Shown here: piece after piece, positions 8,388 through 17,538 of the stretch | How the letters are laid out: each line of letters starts with the position of its first letter | How positions within the stretch are numbered: the stretch's first letter is position 1 | Source of the DNA: Pseudomaricurvus sp033283335 | GTDB lineage: Bacteria > Pseudomonadota > Gammaproteobacteria > Pseudomonadales > Cellvibrionaceae | Assembly (NCBI GenBank): GCA_033283335.1 | Contig: JAWMQP010000007.1 | Span: 186,001-250,000, forward strand | DNA: 64,000 nt | Direction of reading: 5' to 3' | The notes under the pieces: model-generated | What the model saw: the letters and a program-made list of their open reading frames with translations, nothing else | Database searches by the model: none | What the model was told of the DNA's origin: nothing | Position numbers and translations under genes: made by a program

Positions 8388-10691
8388 TCACTGTGGTTTT
8401 TCATTCACATACAAACCCGGTGCCGGTGACAGCGGCGGGTGCTTGTCACTGCCCAGTCGCTGTGGCGACAGCCGCTGCTCACCAGCACGCTGGGACAGCC
8501 AACCGCGCCAGTGCTCCCACCAGCTGCCACTTTGCTTGCTGGCAGACTTTAACCAACTCTCAGCGTCGTCCAGTGGCGCCTCCTCGTTGGTGTAATAAAA
8601 GGTATTGGCAATACCTGGCGGCCGCAGCACACTTTGGATATGACCACTGGTACTGAGTACAAAGGTGCAGTCGGTGTCCAGCAGATTGGGAACATCAAAG
8701 CATTTTTTCCAGGGCATCAGATAATCTTCATCGCCACCGACACAGTAAAAATCCATGCTCAGCTGCTTGATGTCGATGGGGTAACCCTTGACCACCAGCT
8801 GCCCCGGCTTGGCAAACGCATCCTCCAGAAAAATATCCAGAAAATCGCTGTGCAAACCGGCCGGCAAACGGGTGGAGTCGTTATCCCAATAGAGCACATC
8901 CATGGACGGCGGCTCCTTGCCCAGTAGATAGTTGTTGATCCAGTAGTTCCAGACCAGATCCGTTGGTCGCAACCAAGCGAAGATGTGCGACAACGCCTTG
9001 CCGTCCATGTAGCCCATCATTTTTGAATGGCGACGACTCAACTCCATGGTTTTGCGTGAAGCGAACAAGCCCAGCTGGAAACTATCATCCGCCTGCAGCG
9101 CCGTCACAAACAGCGAATGGGAATGCACCAGCGGTTTGTTAGCGGCCTGCAAATAACCGAGCAAAGCCATCGACGTCAGTCCGCCGGCACAGGCACTGGC
9201 GAGGTTAATCTGCTCGCTGCCAGTCACTTCACGCATGACCTCAATGGCGTTTTCCAATTCGGACACATAGCAATCGAGATCCCAGCTGCCCTGATGCTTG
9301 GTGGGGTTGCGCCAACTGATCACAAACGGCTGAATCCCCTGTGACTTCAAGTAATTAACCAGGCTGTTTTTCGGCGTCAGGTCAAACACATAGAATTTGT
9401 TCAGCTGTGGAGGCACAACCAGTACCGGACGCTCACACACCAGCTGATCTTCATCCATTTGATACTGGATCAGTTCCAGCACCTCACTGCGATAGACCAC
9501 GGCGCCAGGAGTGCAGGCCAAGTCCTTACCGACCTCATAACTGTCAGGTCGAACCTGACTGGGCATACCATGATTCGTGCGAAGATCTTCCAACAGGTGC
9601 TGCAAGCCATTGACGACACTTTTCCCGCCCGTTTGATAGGCTCTCTTGACCGCCACCGGGTTTAATGGTGAATTGGTTGGCGCTAACAATGCACTCACCT
9701 GTTCATACAGGAACCGACTGCGACGGTGATCGGCATCCGACATCTCCAGATCGTCCACCCAACCAGACACTTCTTTATCCCAAGCGAGGTAGGTCTGCAA
9801 CACCGTGCGATAGAATATATTGTCTCGCCACACCGCATCTCGAAAGCGCTTGTCGCAACGAGCTGGCTCCAAGGTTGACTTGGCTTGCAGAATTTTAAAA
9901 ATCTCTTTGGCAAAGTTGGCGTAATGATGGGCAAACACGTCAGGCTGCCTGGCAGTCTGAAAGAAAAAGCGAGACACTGACTCAAGGATGCCCCGGCCCT
10001 GCAGAGGTCCTTCTTCGCCAACCTGAAGATATTTTTCCCCATACGCAAGATACTTCTCGGGCACGGCTTCGTGCAGCCCCAAAGAATTTGAAGTTCCAAT
10101 TTCAGCCCGTCCCGGTGGCTCCTGAAGCGAGTCCTCCAGAGCCGTATTTACCGCCTCCGGTGGCGGCTCATCCAATGAATACTGCTGACGCAATCCATCG
10201 GCAAACTGGTTCAACGCCAGTGAGGCTTGACGCAGCTTTTCCAGACTCGACGTGAAAGCTTGATCTTCCGCTCGGTACTCATCTTGCGTCTCTTGCGCCA
10301 GGTGTTGCACCTGGCTATCCGATGATGAGTCTTCAGCCTGCAGGAACTCTTCAATCTGCAGGGTCTCTTCAACAAGGGCCGAAGCTTCCTTCATCATCGT
10401 ATCTATATTGTCCAGCAGCTGTTGAGTTTCATTGCGCATTCCATGACCACCAGATTGGGCATTCATTGAGGTATCACGGGCAAGACTCTCGGAGCGGTCT
10501 GTCTTGGCAGGAGTAGTATCCTTGGTCTGTTTTTTTGATCTTTTTGTCGACCCTGATTGCTTAGCGCTTACACCGTCTTGCGGAGCATGCTCCACAACAT
10601 CAACTTCTGAGAAAATCTCCGGCGCCAGGGTGGAAGATCCTTTTTTCGCGTAGCTGGTACTAGTCCCCGGAACGACACTCGCATGGTTCAT
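8388..10691 (-). CDS. phaC: Polyhydroxyalkanoate synthase with long N-terminal extension
   Basis: PHA synthase that polymerises (R)-3-hydroxyacyl-CoA into storage polyester at the granule surface. The C-terminal 540 residues carry the whole alpha/beta-hydrolase core: VFDLTP and SWRNPTKHQ near 435-467, nucleophile Cys501 in SACAGG, Asp656 in GDEDYLMPW, and His684 in SGHIQS. The usual Gly of the G-x-C-x-G-G box is Ser here. At 767 residues it is about 180-200 longer than ordinary class I/II synthases. The extra part has a Ser/Lys-rich basic start (residues 1-75) and an acidic, coiled-coil-like stretch (85-175). AAGGTGA precedes the ATG at 10691. An internal ATG at codon 76 or 85 would give a shorter form. 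The phasin gene lies upstream on the same strand. Confidence 0.92.
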   Translation of the reverse strand: MNHASVVPGTSTSYAKKGSSTLAPEIFSEVDVVEHAPQDGVSAKQSGSTKRSKKQTKDTTPAKTDRSESLARDTSMNAQSGGHGMRNETQQLLDNIDTMMKEASALVEETLQIEEFLQAEDSSSDSQVQHLAQETQDEYRAEDQAFTSSLEKLRQASLALNQFADGLRQQYSLDEPPPEAVNTALEDSLQEPPGRAEIGTSNSLGLHEAVPEKYLAYGEKYLQVGEEGPLQGRGILESVSRFFFQTARQPDVFAHHYANFAKEIFKILQAKSTLEPARCDKRFRDAVWRDNIFYRTVLQTYLAWDKEVSGWVDDLEMSDADHRRSRFLYEQVSALLAPTNSPLNPVAVKRAYQTGGKSVVNGLQHLLEDLRTNHGMPSQVRPDSYEVGKDLACTPGAVVYRSEVLELIQYQMDEDQLVCERPVLVVPPQLNKFYVFDLTPKNSLVNYLKSQGIQPFVISWRNPTKHQGSWDLDCYVSELENAIEVMREVTGSEQINLASACAGGLTSMALLGYLQAANKPLVHSHSLFVTALQADDSFQLGLFASRKTMELSRRHSKMMGYMDGKALSHIFAWLRPTDLVWNYWINNYLLGKEPPSMDVLYWDNDSTRLPAGLHSDFLDIFLEDAFAKPGQLVVKGYPIDIKQLSMDFYCVGGDEDYLMPWKKCFDVPNLLDTDCTFVLSTSGHIQSVLRPPGIANTFYYTNEEAPLDDAESWLKSASKQSGSWWEHWRGWLSQRAGEQRLSPQRLGSDKHPPLSPAPGLYVNEKPQ

Positions 10692-10735
10692 AATCAGAGA
10701 TCACCTTTGGTCAAACAAGTGAAGTATCAAGTCGA

Positions 10736-10753
10736 CCGCCCCGGCAGGGGCGG
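10736..10753. promoter_or_regulatory. GC-rich hairpin between phasin and PHA synthase genes
   Basis: CCGCCCC (10736-10742) and GGGGCGG (10747-10753) form a perfect 7-bp stem with a GGCA tetraloop. No T-run follows on the minus strand, so it is not a clear terminator for the phasin gene. It may protect the 3' end of the phasin message or partly attenuate read-through into phaC. Confidence 0.5.
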
Positions 10754-10879
10754 CGTCATTTTTCAATTCACTCGGGAAGAAATAACGGTTTGCTTCAGCC
10801 AAACCTAACACCGGTAACCGCGACAACCGAAGCAAATGTTTCAAATCGATCAATCAAACACAGAGCCTGCGCACTAGCA

Positions 10880-11407
10880 CTAGGCAGCAGAAGTCTGACT
10901 GTCGGACTTAGTGGTGGTTTTCTTGGCGCGGCTCGCAGCGGAGGTTTTTTTCTCCTGCAACTGGCTAGACAGCTCGGTTATGGACTCGGCCATGTCCTTC
11001 ATCAGACTGGTCATTTGATCCATATCTTTGCGGCTGGGCACGCCGATAAAGTGCAGGGACTTATTGACACCTTTGTCGAGAATTTCTTCGACATCATCGA
11101 CTTTTTCCTGCGCCTTGGACTTGAAGTCATCCGTAACAGAAATAAGTTTGGTTTTACGAGTGTCGAACTTACTGGTGATTTTCTTGATGGCCGAAGCCTC
11201 AACACTCTCACCTTTGTCGGCCATCTTCTTGCCAAATTCGACCACATTCTCTTCTACCGTCATGGCAGTTCCGAGACATGTGTACCAAGCGTATTTATAA
11301 AACATCCCTACGCCTGAAATCACTTTTCCTGCTTTGGCCTTACCAGAGGAAAATAAACCGGCCGGCGGTACAGGCAACTCGGAATCAGCGTTTTTTAATT
11401 CAGACAT
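10880..11407 (-). CDS. Phasin (PHA granule-associated protein)
   Basis: Granule-coating protein of 175 residues resembling the PhaF/PhaI family of polyhydroxyalkanoate granule-associated proteins. After a short N-terminal tail there is a predicted amphipathic region (GMFYKYAWYTCLGTAMTVEE), then long charged helices likely to form a coiled coil. The tail is rich in Lys, Ser, Thr and Ala (RAKKTTTKSDSQ), like a short version of the PhaF DNA-binding tail. AGAGG precedes the ATG. It is upstream of phaC on the same strand and divergent from phaZ, which supports the assignment. Confidence 0.87.
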   Translation of the reverse strand: MSELKNADSELPVPPAGLFSSGKAKAGKVISGVGMFYKYAWYTCLGTAMTVEENVVEFGKKMADKGESVEASAIKKITSKFDTRKTKLISVTDDFKSKAQEKVDDVEEILDKGVNKSLHFIGVPSRKDMDQMTSLMKDMAESITELSSQLQEKKTSAASRAKKTTTKSDSQTSAA

Positions 11408-11799
11408 GTTCAGCCTCTTTACAGTTTTCGGTCACCCCACAGGATTGCAGGAATGGACAGGTTGTTTAAGAAGTGGAATGGCGATCCATTGCCTCAGAAC
11501 TATCGAGGAAGTTAAAGGCCAATGAGACAGCCAAATTCACTCGGTACACGTAAAAAGTATGCCTGCATGCAACCACTGTCAATGCACATCCAATGAAAAA
11601 AACATGAATTTTTTTTACGCCAAAAATATGCATTACCGGTGTGCAGTCTCATTGCAACAATGCTGCAACATAGCGCACAACATAATGAATAATGCGACAG
11701 ATATTCTTGCTTTTAAAAAACTTGTCACAGGCTCTTGCTAAATGATTAGTCGCTGACATACTGAACGCCTACGCTTCTTTGTGCACAGGAATCCGACAT
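11408..11799. other. Intergenic region between phasin and PHA depolymerase genes
   Basis: This 392-base gap separates divergent phasin and phaZ genes, so both promoters should lie here. The middle (about 11590-11720) is strongly AT-rich with homopolymer runs. I found no clear inverted repeat, convincing -35/-10 pair or small coding region. Confidence 0.5.
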
Positions 11800-12630
11800 T
11801 TGGAAATTGAAGAGTGTTTCGTTGATGTCATGGGACTGCAAATTCATGTGGCACGCAAGCCGGACACCAGTGATAAACCGCTGCTGTTGTTCAATGGAAT
11901 CGGCGCGAACGTGGAATTATTGATTCCGCTTATGCAGGCCCTGAAGGGAATTGAATGCATCACTTTTGACATGCCGGGAATCGGTTTGTCGGAAGTGCCC
12001 AAGATGCCCCTACGCTTTAAAGGGCTGGCAAAAATGTCAGCTCAGATTCTCGATCACTTTGGGTATGGGCAAGTGGATGCCCTGGGTGTTTCCTGGGGAG
12101 GGGCGATGGCCCAGGAGTTCGCTTACCGTTTCCCCAAGCGCTGCCAGAACTTGATACTGGCAGCCACCAGCGCCGGTGCCATAATGGTACCAGGCAAGCC
12201 CTCGGTATTTATGAAACTGTCCAACCCGAAACGGTACTTTGACAAGAACTACCTCAAGGACATCGCCCAGCATATCTACGGCGGCGAACTGCGTAAGGAC
12301 CCCAAGTTGATGGACGAATACACCGACCGGGTACGCCCCCCAAAATCCAGCCAGGGTTATCTGTTCCAGCTTTACGCCGCAGCCTACTGGACCAGTATTC
12401 ACTGGCTGCATAAGCTGCGGCAGCCAACCCTGATTCTGGCGGGCACCGACGACCCCCTGGTGCCCATCATCAATGCCCGTATCTTGCACAGCCGGATTCC
12501 CTACAGCCAGCTGATCGAAATCGATTGCGGCCACCTGTTGTTAATGACCAAGATGAAGGAAGTTGCACCGATGATCGTCGACTTTCTCACCTACTCCGAT
12601 CCAGCTGTGAAGCTGGAAGTCGTTCACTGA
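11800..12630 (+). CDS. phaZ: Intracellular medium-chain-length PHA depolymerase
   Basis: Alpha/beta hydrolase of 276 residues that breaks down intracellular polyhydroxyalkanoate. It closely follows Pseudomonas PhaZ: LLLFNGIGANVELL near the N-terminus, lipase box GVSWGG with the nucleophile near Ser98, the run AGAIMVPGKP, then WTSIHWLHKLRQPTLILAG, the catalytic Asp in GTDDPLVP and His in DCGHLLLM. The frame extends to an upstream TTG at 11779, but the TTG at 11800 is preferred because AGGA lies 9 bases before it. Opposite orientation to phasin and synthase, as suits a separately controlled mobilising enzyme. The medium-chain type of depolymerase suggests that the polymer contains medium-length monomers. 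Confidence 0.9.
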   Translation: MEIEECFVDVMGLQIHVARKPDTSDKPLLLFNGIGANVELLIPLMQALKGIECITFDMPGIGLSEVPKMPLRFKGLAKMSAQILDHFGYGQVDALGVSWGGAMAQEFAYRFPKRCQNLILAATSAGAIMVPGKPSVFMKLSNPKRYFDKNYLKDIAQHIYGGELRKDPKLMDEYTDRVRPPKSSQGYLFQLYAAAYWTSIHWLHKLRQPTLILAGTDDPLVPIINARILHSRIPYSQLIEIDCGHLLLMTKMKEVAPMIVDFLTYSDPAVKLEVVH

Positions 12631-12649
12631 GGCCAGAGGATCACTGACC

Positions 12650-13468
12650 ATGTTGTTACTGCCAACCATCGTCTTTCTCGCTTTCACCCTGTGGACTCTG
12701 TACCACTGGCAAGCGCTGCCGGAGCTGTTGGCTAACGAAGCCAGCACAGAGCACTGGCCACTGAGCATTCACCATACCGCCACCCCCCTGCGCATGATGA
12801 TCGTTACGGCTCTGTACTCTGTTTTTGCCTATGTGCTGCTGATGCTCATGACCCTGGTGATTCATTCGCTCTGGCCCACTAACTATTCGGCCTGGATAGC
12901 AGTTGCCGTGCTGATAACCGCGCACTTCATCCCCATCCTGTCAGGGCTGAGCGCCTACGTGCGCTATTTCTTCCAGCGCCACCTGTTTTTTCCCTCCCTT
13001 CCCAGCCACCAGGAAGACTCCATCATTGGCACCCTGATGGCCCAGGCCCCAAGGGACAATAACGTTGCCAAGGAAATCAAATACCTGCACCAGCAAATTC
13101 ATGGAGAATTTCGCACGCCCTTGCACGTGATCAACCTGGTGGGACTGCGCAATGAACAGCGGCTGGTGAAACGCGAGTTCAAGCAACTGCGCCACAAGGG
13201 CTTATTGACCAACGTCAGTTTGACCCATGAAGAACAGCAACAGATGCGCTTTCACCTGTACTCCTGCTACCGCCTACTGACCCGCACCATCCTCTCACGT
13301 CACTGGGCCGGTCGCGATCGACGCAAGGCGTTCCGCCGTCACGGCTATACCATCAACACGGGCGACGGTGAGGTTTACGCACAAATGCGTCGCATCCGGC
13401 ACTCGTTCATGCACTACCTCTTACATCGCAATCACCACGGCGGTATCAAGAGTGCCAAACAGCGCTAA
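12650..13468 (+). CDS. Unrecognised membrane protein downstream of PHA depolymerase
   Basis: Protein of 272 residues that I do not recognise. About three hydrophobic segments occupy the N-terminal 105 residues (1-20, 47-77 and 82-105). A cytoplasmic-looking C-terminal half follows, rich in Arg, His and Gln (HHGGIKSAKQR at the end). Only 19 bases separate it from phaZ, and AGAGGA stands before the ATG, so the two are very likely co-transcribed. A role at the membrane linked to PHA turnover or fatty-acid traffic is possible from position only. Confidence 0.72.
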   Translation: MLLLPTIVFLAFTLWTLYHWQALPELLANEASTEHWPLSIHHTATPLRMMIVTALYSVFAYVLLMLMTLVIHSLWPTNYSAWIAVAVLITAHFIPILSGLSAYVRYFFQRHLFFPSLPSHQEDSIIGTLMAQAPRDNNVAKEIKYLHQQIHGEFRTPLHVINLVGLRNEQRLVKREFKQLRHKGLLTNVSLTHEEQQQMRFHLYSCYRLLTRTILSRHWAGRDRRKAFRRHGYTINTGDGEVYAQMRRIRHSFMHYLLHRNHHGGIKSAKQR

Positions 13469-13540
13469 TAGCCTGAACGACTCGGGATCCGAACGGCTTG
13501 GAAAATGTGTTAGCTGGGAAGTGAGATCAACACCGTCGTG

Positions 13541-14773
13541 TTACAGGCCCATGGCTTGTTTCACCACGGCGTTTTTCAATAAGGGCAGACTGTTCAAGCG
13601 CCGCATGCCTTCATTGCGCATCCACCGTACCGGCAACTGATCGGCACCGAACAAGCGCTTAAAGCCTTCCATCATCCCCATCATCCCGAGGTTGTGGGAC
13701 TTGCGGGCACGCTGGTAGCGCTTGAGGATCGAAAAGTCAGACAGGGGCAACTGCCGCTGACAGGCTCGCAGGATTTCCGTCCGCATGGCCATCACATCGA
13801 GGAAGCCCAGATTCACGCCCTGACCAGCGAGGGGGTGTACCGTGTGAGCAGCATCCCCCAGTAACGCGATACCGGGCTTGACGTACTCCACCGCATGGCG
13901 CTGCCGCAGGGGGAAGGAAAAGCGCTGAGCCAGCGCTTCCACCCGCCCCAACCGATGTTCAAAGGCCTCGGCCAGGCGGACCTTGAAATCGTCATCAGGC
14001 AAGGTCATCAGGGCAGGCGCCTGTTCGCTGTCAACCGACCAGACGATAGAACTGTAATGACAATCCACCCCCTCTTGGGTAACCGCCTGCAACGGTAAAA
14101 AGGCCAGCGGCCCGCTCGGCAGAAAACGCTGCCAGGCGGTAAACTGATGCGCGGCGCTGGTACGAACGGTAGTCACAATCGCGTCCTGGCCGTAGTGCCA
14201 CTCCCGCGTTGCCATATTGGCCAGCGATCGCACCTGGGAATTTGCCCCATCGGCAGCCAGCAATAGCGCAGCCTGCAATCGACGACCATCTTCGAAAATC
14301 ACTTCAACCGCATCAGCGGAACCCGGTGTGGGCGTCAGCAGATGCTTTACCGTTGCCGGCTGCACCAGATCGATGTTGGGAAAGCTGAGGAGACGGGTCA
14401 TTAACGCCCGCGTTACCACCGAGTTTTCGACAATGTGTCCGAGGCAGGGCTGTTGCACATCACGGCAATCAAAGTGGATATTGCCGGTACCATCCGCATC
14501 CCACACATCCATATCGGTGTAGGGACAGACACGTTCCTGCTCAATCAATCGCCAGGCGCCAACATCATCCAGCAGCGTCTGGGAAGCATGGGTCAGAGCC
14601 ACGACACGCGGATCAAATTCAGTGCCGGAGTATTGGCGTGGTTGCGCACCGGCCTCGATAACGGCTATGCGCAGGGCCTGCCCGTGCTCATCCGCCGCCA
14701 GGGCGCAGGCCATGGCACTGCCCACCAGGCCAGCACCCACAATAATCACATCGTAATGCATTGGCTCGCTCAT
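13541..14773 (-). CDS. FAD-dependent ubiquinone biosynthesis hydroxylase (UbiI/UbiF-like)
   Basis: Class A flavoprotein monooxygenase of 410 residues in the UbiH/UbiF/VisC/COQ6 family, adding a hydroxyl to the ring during ubiquinone synthesis. Visible: FAD dinucleotide fold DVIIVGAGLVGSAMA at the N-terminus, the second FAD motif LLLAADGANSQVRS near residue 180, and GIALLGDAAHTVHPLAGQG near 295. The frame is open upstream, but ATG at 14773 (MSEPMHYD) puts the FAD fold at the expected place. In E. coli the gene after ubiH is ubiI (visC). Position favours UbiI; the C-terminal LPLLKNAVVKQAMGL is also compatible with UbiF, so the ring position is left open. Confidence 0.88.
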   Translation of the reverse strand: MSEPMHYDVIIVGAGLVGSAMACALAADEHGQALRIAVIEAGAQPRQYSGTEFDPRVVALTHASQTLLDDVGAWRLIEQERVCPYTDMDVWDADGTGNIHFDCRDVQQPCLGHIVENSVVTRALMTRLLSFPNIDLVQPATVKHLLTPTPGSADAVEVIFEDGRRLQAALLLAADGANSQVRSLANMATREWHYGQDAIVTTVRTSAAHQFTAWQRFLPSGPLAFLPLQAVTQEGVDCHYSSIVWSVDSEQAPALMTLPDDDFKVRLAEAFEHRLGRVEALAQRFSFPLRQRHAVEYVKPGIALLGDAAHTVHPLAGQGVNLGFLDVMAMRTEILRACQRQLPLSDFSILKRYQRARKSHNLGMMGMMEGFKRLFGADQLPVRWMRNEGMRRLNSLPLLKNAVVKQAMGL

Positions 14774-14860
14774 GCTGTCACACGTCCTCTTTCGCGGGGG
14801 TGGCCTGCTAACTCTTGACTTCAACGCCTGATTTTAACTTTTGGTGTTATAACTTTAGAG

Positions 14861-14908
14861 ATTAACTACGTAGATTAACTACGTAGATTAACTACAGGAA
14901 TTAACTAC
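14861..14908. repeat. Three and a half tandem copies of a 13-bp unit
   Basis: ATTAACTACGTAG is repeated at 14861 and 14874. A third copy at 14887 is slightly changed, and a partial copy at 14900 runs into the stop codon of ubiH. Each unit contains the palindrome CTACGTAG. The tract lies in the gap between ubiH and the second hydroxylase gene. Confidence 0.85.
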
Positions 14909-16167
14909 AACACCACCTGCCGGCTGATGTTGCCCATGGTTTGCTGACTGAGCCACTGTTTGGCTGGGGGTACACATTCCAGACCAATAAAACCCAGCGC
15001 CCGCAGGGCTGCCTGGGGCAGACCCGGGTGAGAAAACCACTTGGTCAGCTGATCACTGATACCAATGGTCAACTGCTGATCCTGAGCCTGCACCTGTAAG
15101 TATTGCTGCAAAACCGACAACTTGCCGAGCGGTTGCTGCTCCCGGGCCGCCTGTTGCAGTGTCGCCGCCAGCGCCGCACAGTCTCGCAGCGCCAGATTGA
15201 AGCCCTGCCCAGCCACCGGATGCAGGAAGTGGGCAGCATTGCCCATCACCACCAGGGACGAGCGCACCTGCTCTTTTGCCACCGCCAGACTCAGCGGGTA
15301 GCTGTCACGTTTGCCAATGCCTGTCAAACGCCCCAGACGAAACCCAAACCGCAACTGCAAACGTTGCAAAAATGCCTCATCCGACAGCGCCATCACCGCA
15401 TCCACTTCCGACTCGGGCAGCGTCCACACCAGCGCCGCCTGACGACCCGCCTGGGACCCCCCCAGCGGTAACATCGCCATAGGCCCCAGGTCGGTGAAAC
15501 GCTCATAGGCGATCCCCTGATGGGGTTCATCCAGATTGACGTTGGTGATCACAGCGGATTGACCATAGGCCTGTACCGCCACATCAATGCCCAGGCTGTC
15601 GCGCAACGACGACTGGGCGCCGTCGGCAATCACCGCCAGGCTGGTCCGGTGCACGACGCTGCCAGCGCCATCACTCGCACTGCTGTTGCCAGAGACAACC
15701 GTCAACTCGGCACCGCCCGCCACCGGCTTAAGCCGACTGACTCGCGCCGGCGCCAACCAGTCGAGGTTATCGAGACCTTGCAGGTGAGCCAGCAATACCT
15801 GTCCGATCCAGGCATTGGGGATGACATATCCGAGGGCATCCACCCCGACCTGATGTCGATCGATCAAGGCGCCATTGAGGTGGCCGCGATCGGAGACGTG
15901 TACCTGCTCGATGGGCGTGGCGTATTGCCGCAGTGAATCCCACAGCCCCAGTTGCTGCAACAACAGCACACTGCCGTGGGCAATGGCCGTGGAGCGATCA
16001 TCAAAGCTGGGGCGATAGGACGTTGGCGACTGATCGGGCAACAGCGGAAAGGCCTCAATCACGGCAATGCGCCAACGGGGGTCGGCTTTCGCCAGCAGCG
16101 CCGCCAGCGCTGCCCCCACCATGCCGCCACCGATGATGGCGATATCGCTGTCGATCGTCGGACTCAT
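14905..16167 (-). CDS. ubiH: 2-octaprenyl-6-methoxyphenol hydroxylase UbiH
   Basis: FAD-dependent monooxygenase of 420 residues for a ring hydroxylation in ubiquinone synthesis. It starts with the FAD fold DIAIIGGGMVGAALAALLAK, has the second FAD signature LAVIADGAQSSLRD and the third, VVMGNAAHFLHPVAGQGFNL. Its start overlaps the pepP stop by 4 bases (ATGA), which shows translational coupling. Gene order ygfB-pepP-ubiH-ubiI is the same as in E. coli and Pseudomonas, which is why UbiH is assigned to this copy. About 420 residues is slightly above the E. coli length of 392. Confidence 0.92.
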   Translation of the reverse strand: MSPTIDSDIAIIGGGMVGAALAALLAKADPRWRIAVIEAFPLLPDQSPTSYRPSFDDRSTAIAHGSVLLLQQLGLWDSLRQYATPIEQVHVSDRGHLNGALIDRHQVGVDALGYVIPNAWIGQVLLAHLQGLDNLDWLAPARVSRLKPVAGGAELTVVSGNSSASDGAGSVVHRTSLAVIADGAQSSLRDSLGIDVAVQAYGQSAVITNVNLDEPHQGIAYERFTDLGPMAMLPLGGSQAGRQAALVWTLPESEVDAVMALSDEAFLQRLQLRFGFRLGRLTGIGKRDSYPLSLAVAKEQVRSSLVVMGNAAHFLHPVAGQGFNLALRDCAALAATLQQAAREQQPLGKLSVLQQYLQVQAQDQQLTIGISDQLTKWFSHPGLPQAALRALGFIGLECVPPAKQWLSQQTMGNISRQVVL

Positions 16168-17477
16168 ACCGCCATCAAGGCCTCAATGTCATCAATGGTC
16201 TTGGGCACGTCGGCGGTTAAAATTTCACAGCCGTCCTTGGTCACCAGCACATCGTCTTCAATGCGAATGCCGATGCCCCGCCACTTGGCGTCCACCCCGG
16301 CATTATCCGGTGAAACATAGATGCCGGGCTCCACGGTCATGCACATGCCAGGCTCAAGCACACGCCACTCGCCGCCGACACGGTAGTCACCCACGTCATG
16401 CACGTCGATGCCCAGCCAGTGGCCAATGCGGTGCATGTAGAACTCCTTGTAAGCTTCCTCTTCAATCAGCTGCTCCACCTCGCCGATCAACAATCCCAGT
16501 TCCACCAGGCCCTCGGTAATCACCCGCACCGAGGCCTCGTGCGGCTCGTTCCAGTGATTGCCCGGTCGGATGGTGTCAATGGCCGCATACTGGGCCTTCA
16601 GGGTCAGCTCGTAGAGGGCTCGCTGTTCGGGACTGAACTTGCCGTTGACCGGGAAGGTGCGGGTGATGTCGGCGGCGTAGTAATCCAGCTCACAACCCGC
16701 ATCGATCAACACCAGATCGCCATCCTGCAGGACATCGTTGTTGTCAACATAGTGCAGTACACAACCGTTTTTACCGCCACCCACGATGGTGTTATAGGCG
16801 GGAAAACGGGCACCGTTGATGGCAAACTCGTGATGGATTTCGGCTTCCAGCTGGTATTCGTACATACCCGGCTTACAGGCCTTCATCGCCCGGGTATGGG
16901 CCGCTGCGGTGATTTCACCGGCGCGCTTGAGCACTCGCGCTTCCGCCGCACTCTTGTACAGGCGCATATCGTGCAGCAAGTGATCCAGGTCGAGGAACTC
17001 CCCCGGCGGAATCGCACCGGTACGGACCTTGGCGCGGATAGCGTTGATCCACACCATCACCTGATGATCAAACTCCGCGTCCTTACCCATGGCGTAATAG
17101 ACGCGCTCACGCCCTTCGATCAGGCCCGGCAAAATGTCATCGATGTCGTCGATAGGGAAAGCATCGTCCGCCCCAAAGCGCTCACACACCCCCTCGGGGC
17201 CAGCGCGATAGCCGTGCCAGGTCTCCTTCTCGCGATCGCGCTCGCGACAGAACATGACATACTCACCATGCTCACGACCCGGGATCAGCACCATCACGGA
17301 TTCCGGTTCGACAAAGCCGCTCATGTAATAAAAATCGCTGTCCTGGCGAAAACTGTACTCGGTATCGCGCGAGCGGGTACGCTCGGGCGCAGACGGCAGA
17401 ATGGCAATACTGTTGGGTTCCATCATCGCCATCAGCTGTTTGCGGCGACGGGCAAATTCTTGCTTGTTGATACTCAT
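16164..17477 (-). CDS. pepP: Xaa-Pro aminopeptidase P
   Basis: Cytoplasmic dimanganese peptidase of 437 residues (E. coli PepP has 441) removing an N-terminal residue that precedes proline. The pita-bread catalytic half shows all metal ligands: Asp in DAGCELDYYAADITRTFP, His in HRIGHWLGIDVHDVG, Glu in VEPGIYV and Glu in GIRIEDDVLV. The frame is open 36 codons upstream, but the ATG at 17477 (MSINKQEFARRR) matches the family start. Overlaps ubiH by 4 bases and follows ygfB by 61 bases, as in E. coli. Confidence 0.94.
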   Translation of the reverse strand: MSINKQEFARRRKQLMAMMEPNSIAILPSAPERTRSRDTEYSFRQDSDFYYMSGFVEPESVMVLIPGREHGEYVMFCRERDREKETWHGYRAGPEGVCERFGADDAFPIDDIDDILPGLIEGRERVYYAMGKDAEFDHQVMVWINAIRAKVRTGAIPPGEFLDLDHLLHDMRLYKSAAEARVLKRAGEITAAAHTRAMKACKPGMYEYQLEAEIHHEFAINGARFPAYNTIVGGGKNGCVLHYVDNNDVLQDGDLVLIDAGCELDYYAADITRTFPVNGKFSPEQRALYELTLKAQYAAIDTIRPGNHWNEPHEASVRVITEGLVELGLLIGEVEQLIEEEAYKEFYMHRIGHWLGIDVHDVGDYRVGGEWRVLEPGMCMTVEPGIYVSPDNAGVDAKWRGIGIRIEDDVLVTKDGCEILTADVPKTIDDIEALMAV

Positions 17478-17538
17478 AAATTCGGTGTGTTCAAGTGGGA
17501 TAAATGGGTTTGCAGGCCCGACAGCCCTCAGTACAGTC

